DNA of 64,000 bases from Pseudomonas arcuscaelestis (lineage in GTDB: Bacteria > Pseudomonadota > Gammaproteobacteria > Pseudomonadales > Pseudomonadaceae). The stretch covers positions 186,001-250,000 of the forward strand of contig NZ_JACOPV010000003.1 of assembly GCF_016881005.1 (NCBI RefSeq), given 5' to 3'. Of the stretch, positions 33,831-41,833 are shown piece by piece. The position numbers were made by a program, and so were the translations under genes. Positions within the stretch are counted from its first letter, which is position 1. Each line of letters opens with the position of its first letter. The notes under the pieces were generated by a model. It ran no database searches and was not told the origin of the DNA. It saw only the letters and a list, made by a program, of their open reading frames with translations.

Positions 33831-34580
33831 TTAGCGTTGGGTATCGCGGTACTGGCTTGGCGAAAGGCCGGTGAGCGCGCGAAATTGACGGCTGAAGGCG
33901 CTGTGGTCGGTGTAACCGCAGCGCAGGGCGATTTCGGTGATGGGCAGGTCAGGGTCTTGCAGCAAGCGTGAGGCTTCCTCCAGCCGCGCCTTGTGTATCA
34001 ACTGACGCGGTGTGAGTTGGAAGATGCGTTTGCAGTGACGCTCCAGTTGCGCCACGGAAAGCCCGGCGATTGCGGTCAGTTCGGCGAGACTGATCGGGCG
34101 GGTGAAATGGTGACGAATGTGCGCATCGACCGCCGCCAGCTTCTGGAACGCCGGATGGTTGGATTGCGGTAATTGCAGGTCGCGGGAGATACCGGCCAGG
34201 CCCACGACATTGCCTTGGGCATCCTTGAGCGGACGTTTGTGGGTCAGGCACCAGATAGGCTGGTTGCCGAAGTACAGGTGCAGCTCAAGCTGGTCGGCCA
34301 GTTCCCGGCCACTGCTCAATACCCGCCGATCCTGTTCGGTATACAAAGGCCCGAAGCGCGCCGGGAAGACATTTTCGGCGGTCAGCCCGAGCAAGTCATC
34401 GCTGTGTTTGCGTCCGCAGCGGCGTGCCAGGGTCTGGTTGACGAAAACATAGCGCGCTTGCTGATCCTTGATGAAGAACACCACGTCGTTCAGGGTATCG
34501 AGCAGGGGCGCAATGGGCTGCAGGCTGTCGAGCAACGTAGGTAAATCGCATGGGGCGAGACTGTTGAGTGTGGCGTGCAT
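33831..34580 (-). CDS. AraC-family regulator with PAS domain
   Basis: 249 residues. Residues about 25-135 form a PAS domain (LNDVVFFIKDQQARYVFVNQ, then a GLTAENVFP segment and GNVVGLAGISRDL). Residues about 150-245 hold two AraC helix-turn-helix motifs (ISLAELTAIAGLSVAQLERH and LPITEIALRCGYTDHSAFSR). It starts 56 bp after the dehydrogenase gene stop, so it may be the last gene of the epimerase/dehydrogenase operon. An AraC-type activator of hydroxyproline genes (LhpR) is, as I recall, described in P. aeruginosa; this could be its counterpart. What the PAS domain senses is unknown. Confidence 0.88.
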   Translation of the reverse strand: MHATLNSLAPCDLPTLLDSLQPIAPLLDTLNDVVFFIKDQQARYVFVNQTLARRCGRKHSDDLLGLTAENVFPARFGPLYTEQDRRVLSSGRELADQLELHLYFGNQPIWCLTHKRPLKDAQGNVVGLAGISRDLQLPQSNHPAFQKLAAVDAHIRHHFTRPISLAELTAIAGLSVAQLERHCKRIFQLTPRQLIHKARLEEASRLLQDPDLPITEIALRCGYTDHSAFSRQFRALTGLSPSQYRDTQR

Positions 34581-34636
34581 GGCGCTGACGGTCCGGGGGC
34601 GACCGTCGGGATCATAGTGCGCCCCCGCTATTTACC

Positions 34637-35893
34637 TCAAGCGCCGGGCGTTTCGTCCAGGTCCAGCAAGGTCTCGATGCGCGCCGGGCTGAACGGCGGA
34701 CGGGGTGCCGAAGGTTGCCAGCCGAACAGGTATTCGGTGGCCGCGCCGCAGACTCGGCCCTGGCAGGCGCCCATGCCGCAACGGCTGGCCAGCTTGGCTT
34801 CACGCCAGTTGCCATGCCCGATAAGGGCTGCGAAAGGCACGTCCTCACAGCGGCACACCAGGGTGTCGGCGCTGGCCAGCGACTTCAGCGCCGGGTCGAG
34901 GGCGAAGGCTTTGTTCAACGCTGCAGCAAAACCATGCCAGCGCGCGCGGCGAGACAATAGGGCCTGCGCCGCTGGACGGTCGCCGACCGCCACATGGCCG
35001 GCAATGGCACCCTCGACCAGGGCCCGTTCACTGCCACCGAAACCGGTGCATTCGCCCGCGGCATAAATGTCGGGCTGTGAAGTGGCTTGCCAGGTGTCCA
35101 CGGCGATTGCTTGCTGACGCACCTCACAGCCCAATGCTTGACCTAGTTGGCTGTTGGCAATCAGGCCGAAGCCGCAGGCGAGTCGATCGCAGGCTATTTC
35201 CACGATTTTGCCGTTTTGCTTCAAGCGCACACCCTCCAGCCGATCGTGGCCCAAGGCAGCAACCACATGACTGCCCGTACGGTAACTGCGCTCGAACAGG
35301 GTGAACGATTGCAGCAACTTGTGCGGCCAGCGCGGTAATTGCGTGGCAAAGCCGGCGACTGCTGCCAGCGATGCCTGCTCGGCGATGGCCAGCAGCTTGG
35401 CGCCGTTGTCTTTAGCGGTCGCAGCGCTGGCCAACAGCAGTGGCCCGCTACCAGCGATCACCAGGCGCTGGTCGCGCACCGGCACACCCGCTTTGATCAG
35501 TGCCTGCAAACCACCGGCACCGGTGACACCGGGCAGCGTCCAGCCGGGGAAGGGCAGGAGCAATTCTCGAGCACCGGTACAGAGGATCAGTTTGTCGTAG
35601 CGAATCTGCCAACCACGCTCTGCATCCTCAACCAGCAGGGTCTTCGGGCCGGGGCAGGCAATTACCCGTGTACCGCTGTGGTAGCGCACATTGGTACAGG
35701 CCAATACTCGTTCACGCAGTTGACGCGCCTGGGCGGGAACCTTGGCGTGCGGACCGTCGCGCCAGATTTGCCCGCCCGGAAGCGGGTTGTCGTCAAGCAG
35801 CACGATGCGTGCGGTGGTAGACGCGGCGGCCAAGGCGGCCGCCAAACCGGCAGGGCCGGCGCCGATAATCAGCAGATGGGTGTATTCGCTCAT
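34637..35893 (-). CDS. D-hydroxyproline dehydrogenase-like FAD/Fe-S subunit
   Basis: 418 residues from ATG 35893; the start overlaps the ferredoxin-like gene stop by four bases (ATGA). The FAD motif LLIIGAGPAGLAAALAAA (7-24) and the second nucleotide motif RLVIAGSGPLLLASA fit pyridine-nucleotide-disulfide oxidoreductases. The C-terminus carries a BFD-like cluster site, CRCED, then CGMGACQGRVC. This resembles the alpha subunits of opine oxidase, hydrogen cyanide synthase (HcnB) and the hetero-oligomeric D-hydroxyproline dehydrogenase of P. aeruginosa. It should pass electrons from D-hydroxyproline oxidation to the respiratory chain. Confidence 0.88.
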   Translation of the reverse strand: MSEYTHLLIIGAGPAGLAAALAAASTTARIVLLDDNPLPGGQIWRDGPHAKVPAQARQLRERVLACTNVRYHSGTRVIACPGPKTLLVEDAERGWQIRYDKLILCTGARELLLPFPGWTLPGVTGAGGLQALIKAGVPVRDQRLVIAGSGPLLLASAATAKDNGAKLLAIAEQASLAAVAGFATQLPRWPHKLLQSFTLFERSYRTGSHVVAALGHDRLEGVRLKQNGKIVEIACDRLACGFGLIANSQLGQALGCEVRQQAIAVDTWQATSQPDIYAAGECTGFGGSERALVEGAIAGHVAVGDRPAAQALLSRRARWHGFAAALNKAFALDPALKSLASADTLVCRCEDVPFAALIGHGNWREAKLASRCGMGACQGRVCGAATEYLFGWQPSAPRPPFSPARIETLLDLDETPGA

Positions 35894-36126
35894 GCCCGGG
35901 TCTCCACGTGCATACCCTCGCGGCACAGGGTTTGGCAGGCCAGGCGTCGGCGGCCGTCGATGGTTACCCGGCACTCCTGGCAAATGCCCATGCCGCATAG
36001 CGGCGCACGGCGTTGTCCACCAACTGCGGTGCGCGAGCAGCCATCACCGCCCAGTGCCAGGGCTGCGGCCACGCTGGTACCTTCAGCCACAGACAGTGGA
36101 CGGCCATCGAGAATCAAGTCAGGCAT
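35890..36126 (-). CDS. Small [2Fe-2S] subunit of the dehydrogenase
   Basis: 78 residues from ATG 36126 ([20 protein letters not shown]). Cys residues in LCGMGICQECRV and LACQT form a ferredoxin-like cluster site, as in the N-terminal part of SoxA/HcnA-type subunits. It overlaps the genes on both sides by 8 and 4 bp, showing a tightly coupled three-subunit oxidoreductase. The longer frame is a shadow of the neighbouring gene. Confidence 0.87.
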   Translation of the reverse strand: MPDLILDGRPLSVAEGTSVAAALALGGDGCSRTAVGGQRRAPLCGMGICQECRVTIDGRRRLACQTLCREGMHVETRA

Positions 36127-37234
36127 GCGCGAGTGCTCCCAGGAAGCGGTGCGGCAGATAGGGCTGGGCGGCCAGGGGTGGGGTTTCGTCGAACAGTTGC
36201 GCAACCAGCAGGTCCGCCGTCGCCGGCGCCGTAGTGACGCCCAACCCTTCATGACCGACGGCCAGCCACAGGCCGTCCTGCTGTGGATGCCGGCCCACCA
36301 GTGGCAGGCCATCGGGGCTGGCGGCGCGAAAGCCGGTCCAGGCGCGAATGCCGTTCAACTGCGCAAGGCCGGGCATGTACTCGGTGGCGCGCTTGAGCAT
36401 GCGTGCCAGCATCCAGCCTTCAACGGCCGGGTCGGTGGTGCCGAACTGACGTGAGGCGCCGATGAACAGTTGCCCGGTAGGACGCGGTTGAATATTGCAG
36501 GCAGTGGACGGCCCGCTGGCAGTGTGGGCACTGGTTACATAGCCCAGTTCCACCAAGGTATGGGTGACGGTACCGGGGTAACGGTCGGTGATCAGCAAAT
36601 GGCCTTTCTTCGGTTCAATGGGCAGCTCAGGGCACAGATCGGTGGCCTGAATACCGTTGGCCAGCACCACAGCCTCGGCACTGAGCCACTGGCCGTCCTC
36701 CAGAAGCACACGGTTGCCTTGTACCGCTGTGACGTGTGCACGGCGCTGTTCGATTCGAGGCGACTGCAACATCCAGCGCGCGGTAGCGGGGGCGTAGAGA
36801 ATGCCGTCGCCATTGATCAGCAGGCCACCCTCCAACCCTTCACGCAGGGCCGGTTCGCGTTGGCGCAAGCCGCGCCCGCTAATGCGTTCGCAAGCAATGC
36901 CTTGGGTTTGCAGCACGCCATATTTGTGCTCGGCCACGGCCATCTCTTCAGCATTGGCCGCCAGCCACAGGGTGCCGTTACTGCGATAGGCACAATCCTC
37001 GGGCAGTTGCCCTGCCAATTCACGCCAGCGTTGCAACGAGTACTGACTTATCGCTAATTCCGCGGCGTTGTCATCGAGCACCAGCAGATGCCCCATCCCG
37101 GCTGCCGTGGCGCCATGCAGACCGGCATCCAGCACCAGCACGCGCAGGCCGCGCGTCGCCAGCGCCTGGGCACAGGCTGCGCCGATAATCCCGGCGCCAA
37201 TTACAATCACATCGGCAATGGCGATGCCGCTCAC
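36119..37234 (-). CDS. D-hydroxyproline dehydrogenase-like catalytic FAD subunit (DAO family)
   Basis: 371 residues from GTG 37234, overlapping the epimerase stop by four bases (GTGA); an ATG start is not available at the right place. The dinucleotide motif [18 protein letters not shown] is at residues 7-24, and the C-terminal FAD contact [18 protein letters not shown] is typical of glycine/D-amino-acid oxidases. With the two Fe-S-containing partners downstream it forms an HcnC-like beta subunit that should oxidise cis-4-hydroxy-D-proline to 1-pyrroline-4-hydroxy-2-carboxylate. Confidence 0.88.
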   Translation of the reverse strand: MSGIAIADVIVIGAGIIGAACAQALATRGLRVLVLDAGLHGATAAGMGHLLVLDDNAAELAISQYSLQRWRELAGQLPEDCAYRSNGTLWLAANAEEMAVAEHKYGVLQTQGIACERISGRGLRQREPALREGLEGGLLINGDGILYAPATARWMLQSPRIEQRRAHVTAVQGNRVLLEDGQWLSAEAVVLANGIQATDLCPELPIEPKKGHLLITDRYPGTVTHTLVELGYVTSAHTASGPSTACNIQPRPTGQLFIGASRQFGTTDPAVEGWMLARMLKRATEYMPGLAQLNGIRAWTGFRAASPDGLPLVGRHPQQDGLWLAVGHEGLGVTTAPATADLLVAQLFDETPPLAAQPYLPHRFLGALAHA

Positions 37235-38163
37235 GGGCGGATGCCCCAGGCGAACGGGTCGTCTTCCTGAAGGATGAGCGTGGCCTCGGCACTGATGTGC
37301 GCGCGTCCGCGAATGGTGGGAATGATGCGTTCGCCAGCGGTTTCGAACGAACCTTCGAAGACACTGCCGATCACGCTGGCCTGGTGCCATGGCTGGCCGG
37401 GTTGGAGTTTGCTGTCGGCGGCCAGGCAAGCGAGCTTGGCGCTGGTGCCGGTGCCACAGGGCGAACGGTCGTAGGCTTTGCCGGGGCAGAGTACAAAGTT
37501 GCGGCTGTCTGCCGCTGGGTCGTCGGCAAACAGTTCGATATGGTCGATCAGGCCACCGTCTTCGCCGCGAAAGCCTTGTTCATCCAGTGCCTGCTGCACC
37601 GCGTAGGTGTAAGCGGTCAGCGCCTCGATGTTATCGCCCGCCACTTGCAGGCCGTGATCGGCGATGAGAAAGAACCAGTTGCCGCCCCAGGCCACATCGC
37701 CAACTACCTGGCCTATGCCTGGAACCTCCAGCGACAGGTCCTTGCGGTAGCGGTAGGCGGGTACATTGCGCACGCTGACAGAGTGGTCTTCATGCAGCGT
37801 TGCCTGCACGGTACCCACGGGGGTTTCGATGCTGTGCACACCTGGGCCGATACGTCCCAGGTGCGCGAGGGACACCACCAGGCCGATGGTGCCGTGGCCG
37901 CACATGCCCAGGTAGCCTGTGTTGTTGAAGAAAATCACTCCGGCGCAGGCGCTAGGGTCAACCGGCTCGCAAAGCAGGGCGCCGACCAGTACATCGCTGC
38001 CACGCGGTTCGAGCATGCAGGCGCTGCGCCATTGATCGTGTTGTTGGGCAAGAAGCTGGCGGCGCTCGGCCATGCTGCCCTTGCCTAGGGCAGGGAAACC
38101 GTCGGTGACCAGGCGGGTGGGCTCACCGCCGGTGTGGGAGTCGATCACGGTAATGCGTTTCAT
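37231..38163 (-). CDS. lhpA: 4-hydroxyproline 2-epimerase
   Basis: 310 residues of the proline racemase family with both catalytic Cys: Cys88 in GYLGMCGHG and Cys236 in DRSPCGTGT. This two-Cys pattern and the neighbours support 4-hydroxyproline 2-epimerase, which converts trans-4-hydroxy-L-proline to cis-4-hydroxy-D-proline, rather than the dehydratase form with Ser at the first site. It is the first gene of the operon epimerase - oxidase - ferredoxin - FAD/Fe-S subunit (- AraC). The frame stays open upstream into the repeat element; ATG 38163 ([17 protein letters not shown]) is the family start although the ribosome site is weak. Confidence 0.92.
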   Translation of the reverse strand: MKRITVIDSHTGGEPTRLVTDGFPALGKGSMAERRQLLAQQHDQWRSACMLEPRGSDVLVGALLCEPVDPSACAGVIFFNNTGYLGMCGHGTIGLVVSLAHLGRIGPGVHSIETPVGTVQATLHEDHSVSVRNVPAYRYRKDLSLEVPGIGQVVGDVAWGGNWFFLIADHGLQVAGDNIEALTAYTYAVQQALDEQGFRGEDGGLIDHIELFADDPAADSRNFVLCPGKAYDRSPCGTGTSAKLACLAADSKLQPGQPWHQASVIGSVFEGSFETAGERIIPTIRGRAHISAEATLILQEDDPFAWGIRP

Positions 38164-38295
38164 CGGGAGGCCGCGTCCGTTCTGGGGAGTGATCGACAGA
38201 GTGGCTTGTTGTCGGGGGCGCCGGCTTGATGCCTTTGAATCACCTGAACGACGAAATCGGCACAGTAATGACGCTGGGTCTTTTTGGAGGGTGTG

Positions 38296-38575
38296 GCTTG
38301 GGTGTCGATGGGCATATCCGTTTGATGGGGTGGCGCTACTGGCTGGTTTCGGCCTTACGGCGACCCACTTTGTGTCGCGGTGTATGGACTGGACACATGG
38401 TGGACATGTGTACGGAGACATAGTTGACACATTATCGCCGGCCATCCATGGCCGTCGCCCCACTAGGCAAGGGTTCCACTCGGCCTGCTGAAGGGACGAT
38501 TTGTGGCGTCTGCACGATTTGAGTAGGTAGAAGCACAGCAACAGCAACGGCAACGGCGAGGCGCTGGTGTTCAGC
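38296..38575 (+). repeat. Dispersed Pseudomonas-type intergenic repeat, copy 2
   Basis: It has the same two ends and orientation as copy 1 at 17470-17805. The middle third is different: about 60 bp (38378-38436) replaces the section with CTGCGCTCCGGG. The right end (GGCCATCCATGGCCGTCG to the CAACAG-rich tail) is nearly identical to copy 1. Confidence 0.8.
38378..38436. mobile_element. Possible IS-end remnant inside repeat copy 2
   Basis: The segment has spaced short repeats: TGGACTGGACACATGG, TGGACATGTGTACGG, AGACATAGTTGACACA. Such TGTCCAC/TGTCAAC-type strings resemble the ends and flanks of IS481/IS3-like elements in Pseudomonas. No transposase is present. Identification is tentative. Confidence 0.3.
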
Positions 38576-38696
38576 TTTTGATGTTGATCTGGCGCTTCGT
38601 ACGCCAGCCCGGATACCTAGGATCATCCCTTCAGTGGAGTAGGGTGTGCAACATTCGGGGTCGGTTCATTCGCGAGTGAGTGAACGCATTTACCGG

Positions 38697-39371
38697 TTAT
38701 GTCGGGGTTTGCGGCAGGTGCTCGAACAGTGTCCTGCATACACCCGCAATGTGCTCATCCAACAACCTCACCGCGCGTTCGACATCTTTGGCGCGGCAGG
38801 CGTCGAGGATTTCACGGTGCTCGTGATCGGCGCGTTCCTTGCCCGCCGACAGGCTCATCTGCATGCGCAGGTAACGTTCCAGCTTGTCGTTCACCGAACG
38901 AATCATATTCACCAGAAATGGCCGCTGCGCCGGTTCGTACAGGCAGGCATGCAGTTCCCAGTTCAGTTCAGCCCAACGCCCGACGTCGTTCTCGCCGACG
39001 AACTCCTGGCAGATGCGTTCGGCGCGGGCGAAGGTTTCTTCGTTCATGTTGGGGATGGCCAGGCGCAGCGCCTTGTCTTCAAGCAGCATGCGCACCTCGA
39101 ACATTTGCGCCAGTTCAGGCTCCGACATACGTGTGACCATTGCCCCGCGATTGCGCTGGAACATCACCAGCCCCTCGGCCTCCAGGCGTTTGAGTGCCTC
39201 GCGCACAGGGATCTTGCTGACGTTGAACTGACGGGCGATGTCGTCCTGGCGAATCGGTTCGTCTTCGCCGAAATGCCCGGCGATGATCGCATCGCGCAGA
39301 TGACGGGTGATGATTTCCGAAGTCGAGGGCGTATTGCCCAGGTCCGGGGCGTTGAGGCGGGGTACGGTCAC
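38697..39371 (-). CDS. GntR-family (FCD) transcriptional regulator
   Basis: 224 residues starting at GTG 39371. The winged helix-turn-helix covers about 20-80 (ITRHLRDAIIAGHFGEDEPI, then ARQFNVSKIPVREALKRLEA), followed by an all-helical FCD ligand domain with the usual His/Asp metal-site pattern. It has its own promoter with a TGGTATACGA site about 30-40 bp upstream, so autoregulation is likely. By position it could control the hydroxyproline sites (TCGTATACGA), the DUF1185 regulon (TGGTATACCA), or both. Confidence 0.92.
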   Translation of the reverse strand: MTVPRLNAPDLGNTPSTSEIITRHLRDAIIAGHFGEDEPIRQDDIARQFNVSKIPVREALKRLEAEGLVMFQRNRGAMVTRMSEPELAQMFEVRMLLEDKALRLAIPNMNEETFARAERICQEFVGENDVGRWAELNWELHACLYEPAQRPFLVNMIRSVNDKLERYLRMQMSLSAGKERADHEHREILDACRAKDVERAVRLLDEHIAGVCRTLFEHLPQTPT

Positions 39372-39401
39372 GGTGGCGTCGTCCGAAGTTCTTTCTGGAT
39401 A

Positions 39402-39411
39402 TGGTATACGA
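39402..39411. promoter_or_regulatory. Hybrid GntR-type site before the gntR gene
   Basis: TGGTATACGA joins the left half of TGGTATACCA to the right half of TCGTATACGA around the same GTATAC core. It lies 31-40 bp upstream of the GTG start. Confidence 0.6.
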
Positions 39412-39475
39412 ATTTATTCAAGCTCGGTGCCGCACACGCCCGACGGCTAATGTCGTGATCCCGCTAACACGGGTT

Positions 39476-40039
39476 TTAACGGATGAAATGCACCTTGCCG
39501 GTGTCGTCGTTGCCCATGTAGATCCCGTATACGCCAGCCTGGCGCTCCTCGATGTAGCGTTCGAGGATCTGCCTGATGGCTGGGTAGTAGATCTCGTCCC
39601 AGGGAATATCCTCTGGGGCGAAGAACCGGTAGTCGAGGGTTTCCGGGCCGTATTGGCCGGTAACTTCCAGGGCAATGGCGCGAAAGATGATGTACACCTC
39701 GCTGATGGTCGGCACACTGAAAATAGAGTACGGCGAGACGATTTCACCGCGTACGCCACTTTCTTCCCAGACCTCACGCAGCGCCGCCTGTTCAGTGGTC
39801 TCGCCGCTTTCCATGAAACCTGCTGGCAACGTCCAGGTGCCGGGACGCGGCGGTATGGCGCGCTGGCACAGCAGGTACTTGCCATCCTGCTCGATGATGC
39901 AGCCGGCAATGATCTTCGGGTTCAGGTAATGGATGTAGCCACAAGCGCTGCACAGCAAGCGCTCGTGAGTATCGCCGCTGGGCCGTCCCTGGTGTAGCGC
40001 GGCAGTGCAATGCGGGCAGTAACGGGGGACGGCGGGCAT
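39476..40039 (-). CDS. NUDIX hydrolase with zinc ribbon
   Basis: 187 residues. An N-terminal zinc ribbon (CPHC near residue 8, CSACGY near 31) and the NUDIX box (GFMESGETTEQAALREVWEE followed by SG) match the NADH-pyrophosphatase-like branch, which cleaves NADH, ADP-ribose or FAD-type dinucleotides. It starts two bases after the GntR gene stop (TGATCATG), so the two are translationally coupled and it is the last gene of the DUF1185 operon. A role in cofactor repair or flavin nucleotide turnover would suit the flavin theme of the regulon, but that is inference. Confidence 0.88.
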   Translation of the reverse strand: MPAVPRYCPHCTAALHQGRPSGDTHERLLCSACGYIHYLNPKIIAGCIIEQDGKYLLCQRAIPPRPGTWTLPAGFMESGETTEQAALREVWEESGVRGEIVSPYSIFSVPTISEVYIIFRAIALEVTGQYGPETLDYRFFAPEDIPWDEIYYPAIRQILERYIEERQAGVYGIYMGNDDTGKVHFIR

Positions 40040-40041
40040 GA

Positions 40042-40797
40042 TCAGCGTCCTATGCGGGGTTCTTTGAGTGCAATGGGCGCAGCGATGTCGCGCACCTTGC
40101 TGTTGTCGTTCTGTTTCAGACGCAGGTATTCAAGGGCGACCTTGGCCGCGGCACGTACGTGATCGACCGATGCCTGGTGGGCAGCCAGGGGGTCGCCGCT
40201 CTTGATCGCTTCAACGATCTTGACCATTTCCTGGTTGCTCGCCCCGCGACGGTTTTCCTGGGAGACCGAGGTGGCACGCAGGTAGCTGATACGTGCCTGC
40301 AACTGGCGCAGTTGCGTGGCTGCCACATGGTTGCCGGAGCCTTCGAGCAGTACATCGTAGAAGCCCTGCACCGAGTCGATCACCTGTTGCAGTTCACCTT
40401 CTTCGAGGGCCTGGCGGTTCACCTCCAGGGCTTTTTCCAGGGCGCGGATGTCCTTGGCCTTGGCGTTCAGGGTGAACAGCTGGACGATCAGCCCTTCGAG
40501 CACGCAACGCAGTTCGTAGATATCACGGGCGTCTTCCAGGGTGATGATGGCCACGCGCGGCCCCTTGGCGTCGGCGAATTCCACCAGGCCTTCGGATTCC
40601 AGGTGGCGCAGGGCTTCACGCACCGAGGTGCGGCTGACGCCAAGACGGTCGCACAGATCGCGTTCCACCAGACGATCGCCCGGCAAGAGCTGGAAGCTCA
40701 TGATCGCTCCGCGCAATTTGTCGAGCACGATTTCACGCAGGGTTACGGGGTTGCGGTTGACCTTGAAACTGTCGTCGAGGGGTTGGCGTTTCATCAT
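40042..40797 (-). CDS. GntR-family (FCD) transcriptional regulator, operon-encoded
   Basis: 251 residues from ATG 40797; an adjacent ATG at 40794 is equally possible. It has an N-terminal winged helix (VTLREIVLDKLRGAIMSF, then CDRLGVSRTSVREALRHLES) and an FCD domain. It lies 87 bp after the carboxymuconolactone-decarboxylase-like gene and is coupled to the NUDIX gene. As the regulator inside the DUF1185 operon it is the best candidate to bind the TGGTATACCA sites. Confidence 0.92.
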   Translation of the reverse strand: MMKRQPLDDSFKVNRNPVTLREIVLDKLRGAIMSFQLLPGDRLVERDLCDRLGVSRTSVREALRHLESEGLVEFADAKGPRVAIITLEDARDIYELRCVLEGLIVQLFTLNAKAKDIRALEKALEVNRQALEEGELQQVIDSVQGFYDVLLEGSGNHVAATQLRQLQARISYLRATSVSQENRRGASNQEMVKIVEAIKSGDPLAAHQASVDHVRAAAKVALEYLRLKQNDNSKVRDIAAPIALKEPRIGR

Positions 40798-40884
40798 CTG
40801 TGCTCTGAAATTGGCTGTTCTCACAAGCGTCGCCGAGCACCTCGAATCGCGGTGCTCCGTGCGGCGGTTTCGAACAGCCAGTCG

Positions 40885-41274
40885 TTAACTGGTTGCCTCC
40901 AAGTCGGCTTCGGCGAACGCCTCGCGGGCCAGACGGAAACTGTCCACGGCCGCAGGTACACCGCAGTAAATGCCGACTTGAAGCAAAATTTCACGTATTT
41001 GCTCACGACTCAGACCGTTACGCAAGGCGCCGCGTATGTGCAACTTGAGTTCGTGGGGGCGGTTGAGTGCCGAAATCATCGCCAGGTTGATCATGCTGCG
41101 CTCTTTGAGCGACAAACCGTCGCGACCCCAGACGTGGCCCCAGCAGTATTCAGTGACCAGTTCCTGTAGCGGGCGGGTGAAGTCGTCGGCGTTATCGATC
41201 GATTTGTTGACGTAGGCTTCGCCAAGCACCTGGGTGCGGATTTTCAAGCCTTTTTGATACTTCTCGTTGCTCAT
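40885..41274 (-). CDS. Carboxymuconolactone decarboxylase family protein
   Basis: 129 residues from ATG 41274 with GGAG upstream. The core, KERSMINLAMISALNRPHEL then HIRGALRNGLSREQIREILL, is the PcaC-like helical domain. It lacks the CxxC pair of AhpD-type peroxidases, so a decarboxylase or isomerase-like role is more likely. It lies in an operon with an alpha/beta hydrolase, a combination reminiscent of PcaD-PcaC. The true substrate is unknown. Confidence 0.87.
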   Translation of the reverse strand: MSNEKYQKGLKIRTQVLGEAYVNKSIDNADDFTRPLQELVTEYCWGHVWGRDGLSLKERSMINLAMISALNRPHELKLHIRGALRNGLSREQIREILLQVGIYCGVPAAVDSFRLAREAFAEADLEATS

Positions 41275-41335
41275 GGATCGGCTCCGAAAAAATGGGCGTG
41301 CAACCAAGGGTGTGGCTCACGCCCCTCAAGGGAAA

Positions 41336-41821
41336 TCAGCACAGCGGCGGCAGGGCGCCAAGCTTGCCTTTGTGGTAGACCATCGGTGTAACGGGCTGAT
41401 CGGGCAGGATCAGGTTCATCACCGAGCCGACGATGATGGCGTGGTCGCCACCGTCGTATTCGCGCCACAGCTCACACTCGATGATTGCCGTGGCATTGCT
41501 CAGTAGCGGATTGCCCAGTTCGCTCACGTGCCATTCGATGCCGTTGGCCTTGTCCTTGCCTTTGCCGGCAAAGGCATAGGCCTCGGCGGTTTGCCCGGCC
41601 GCCAGCAAGTGAATGGCAAATTGCTTGCTATCACGCAGAATCGGATAGGTGTCGGAAGCGTAGTTAGGGCAGAACAGCACCAGCGCCGGCTCGATCGACA
41701 GCGCGCTGAAGGCGCTGGCGGTGATCCCGACGATGCCACCTTCGGCGTCCAGGGTGGTAACCACCGTAACGCCGGAAGGAAAGGAGCCCATCACGTCTTT
41801 GTAGATGCCAGGTTCGATCAT
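41336..41821 (-). CDS. Flavin reductase family protein
   Basis: 161 residues with the split-barrel FMN-binding pattern of HpaC/NtaB-type reductases: MGSFPSGVTVVTTLD, then GITASAFSALSIEPALVLFC and FAIHLL. These enzymes make free reduced FMN or FAD for a separate oxygenase. No oxygenase gene is in the operon or elsewhere in the window, which is odd. It starts 12 bp after the aldehyde dehydrogenase gene. Confidence 0.9.
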   Translation of the reverse strand: MIEPGIYKDVMGSFPSGVTVVTTLDAEGGIVGITASAFSALSIEPALVLFCPNYASDTYPILRDSKQFAIHLLAAGQTAEAYAFAGKGKDKANGIEWHVSELGNPLLSNATAIIECELWREYDGGDHAIIVGSVMNLILPDQPVTPMVYHKGKLGALPPLC

Positions 41822-41833
41822 GGCGCAGGTCTC

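Larger units (their letters stand above)
38164..38695. other. Gap with epimerase promoter and repeat copy 2
   Basis: 532 bp between the epimerase start and the GntR stop. Besides the dispersed repeat at 38296-38575 it should hold the promoter of the epimerase operon and the 3' end of the gntR transcript. No GTATAC palindrome is present here, unlike the other hydroxyproline promoters. Confidence 0.5.

Noticed and set aside
37231-38553. 440-residue reading of the epimerase gene from 38553
   Set aside because: The first 130 codons run through the repeat element and have no family similarity; the family start is Met at 38163.
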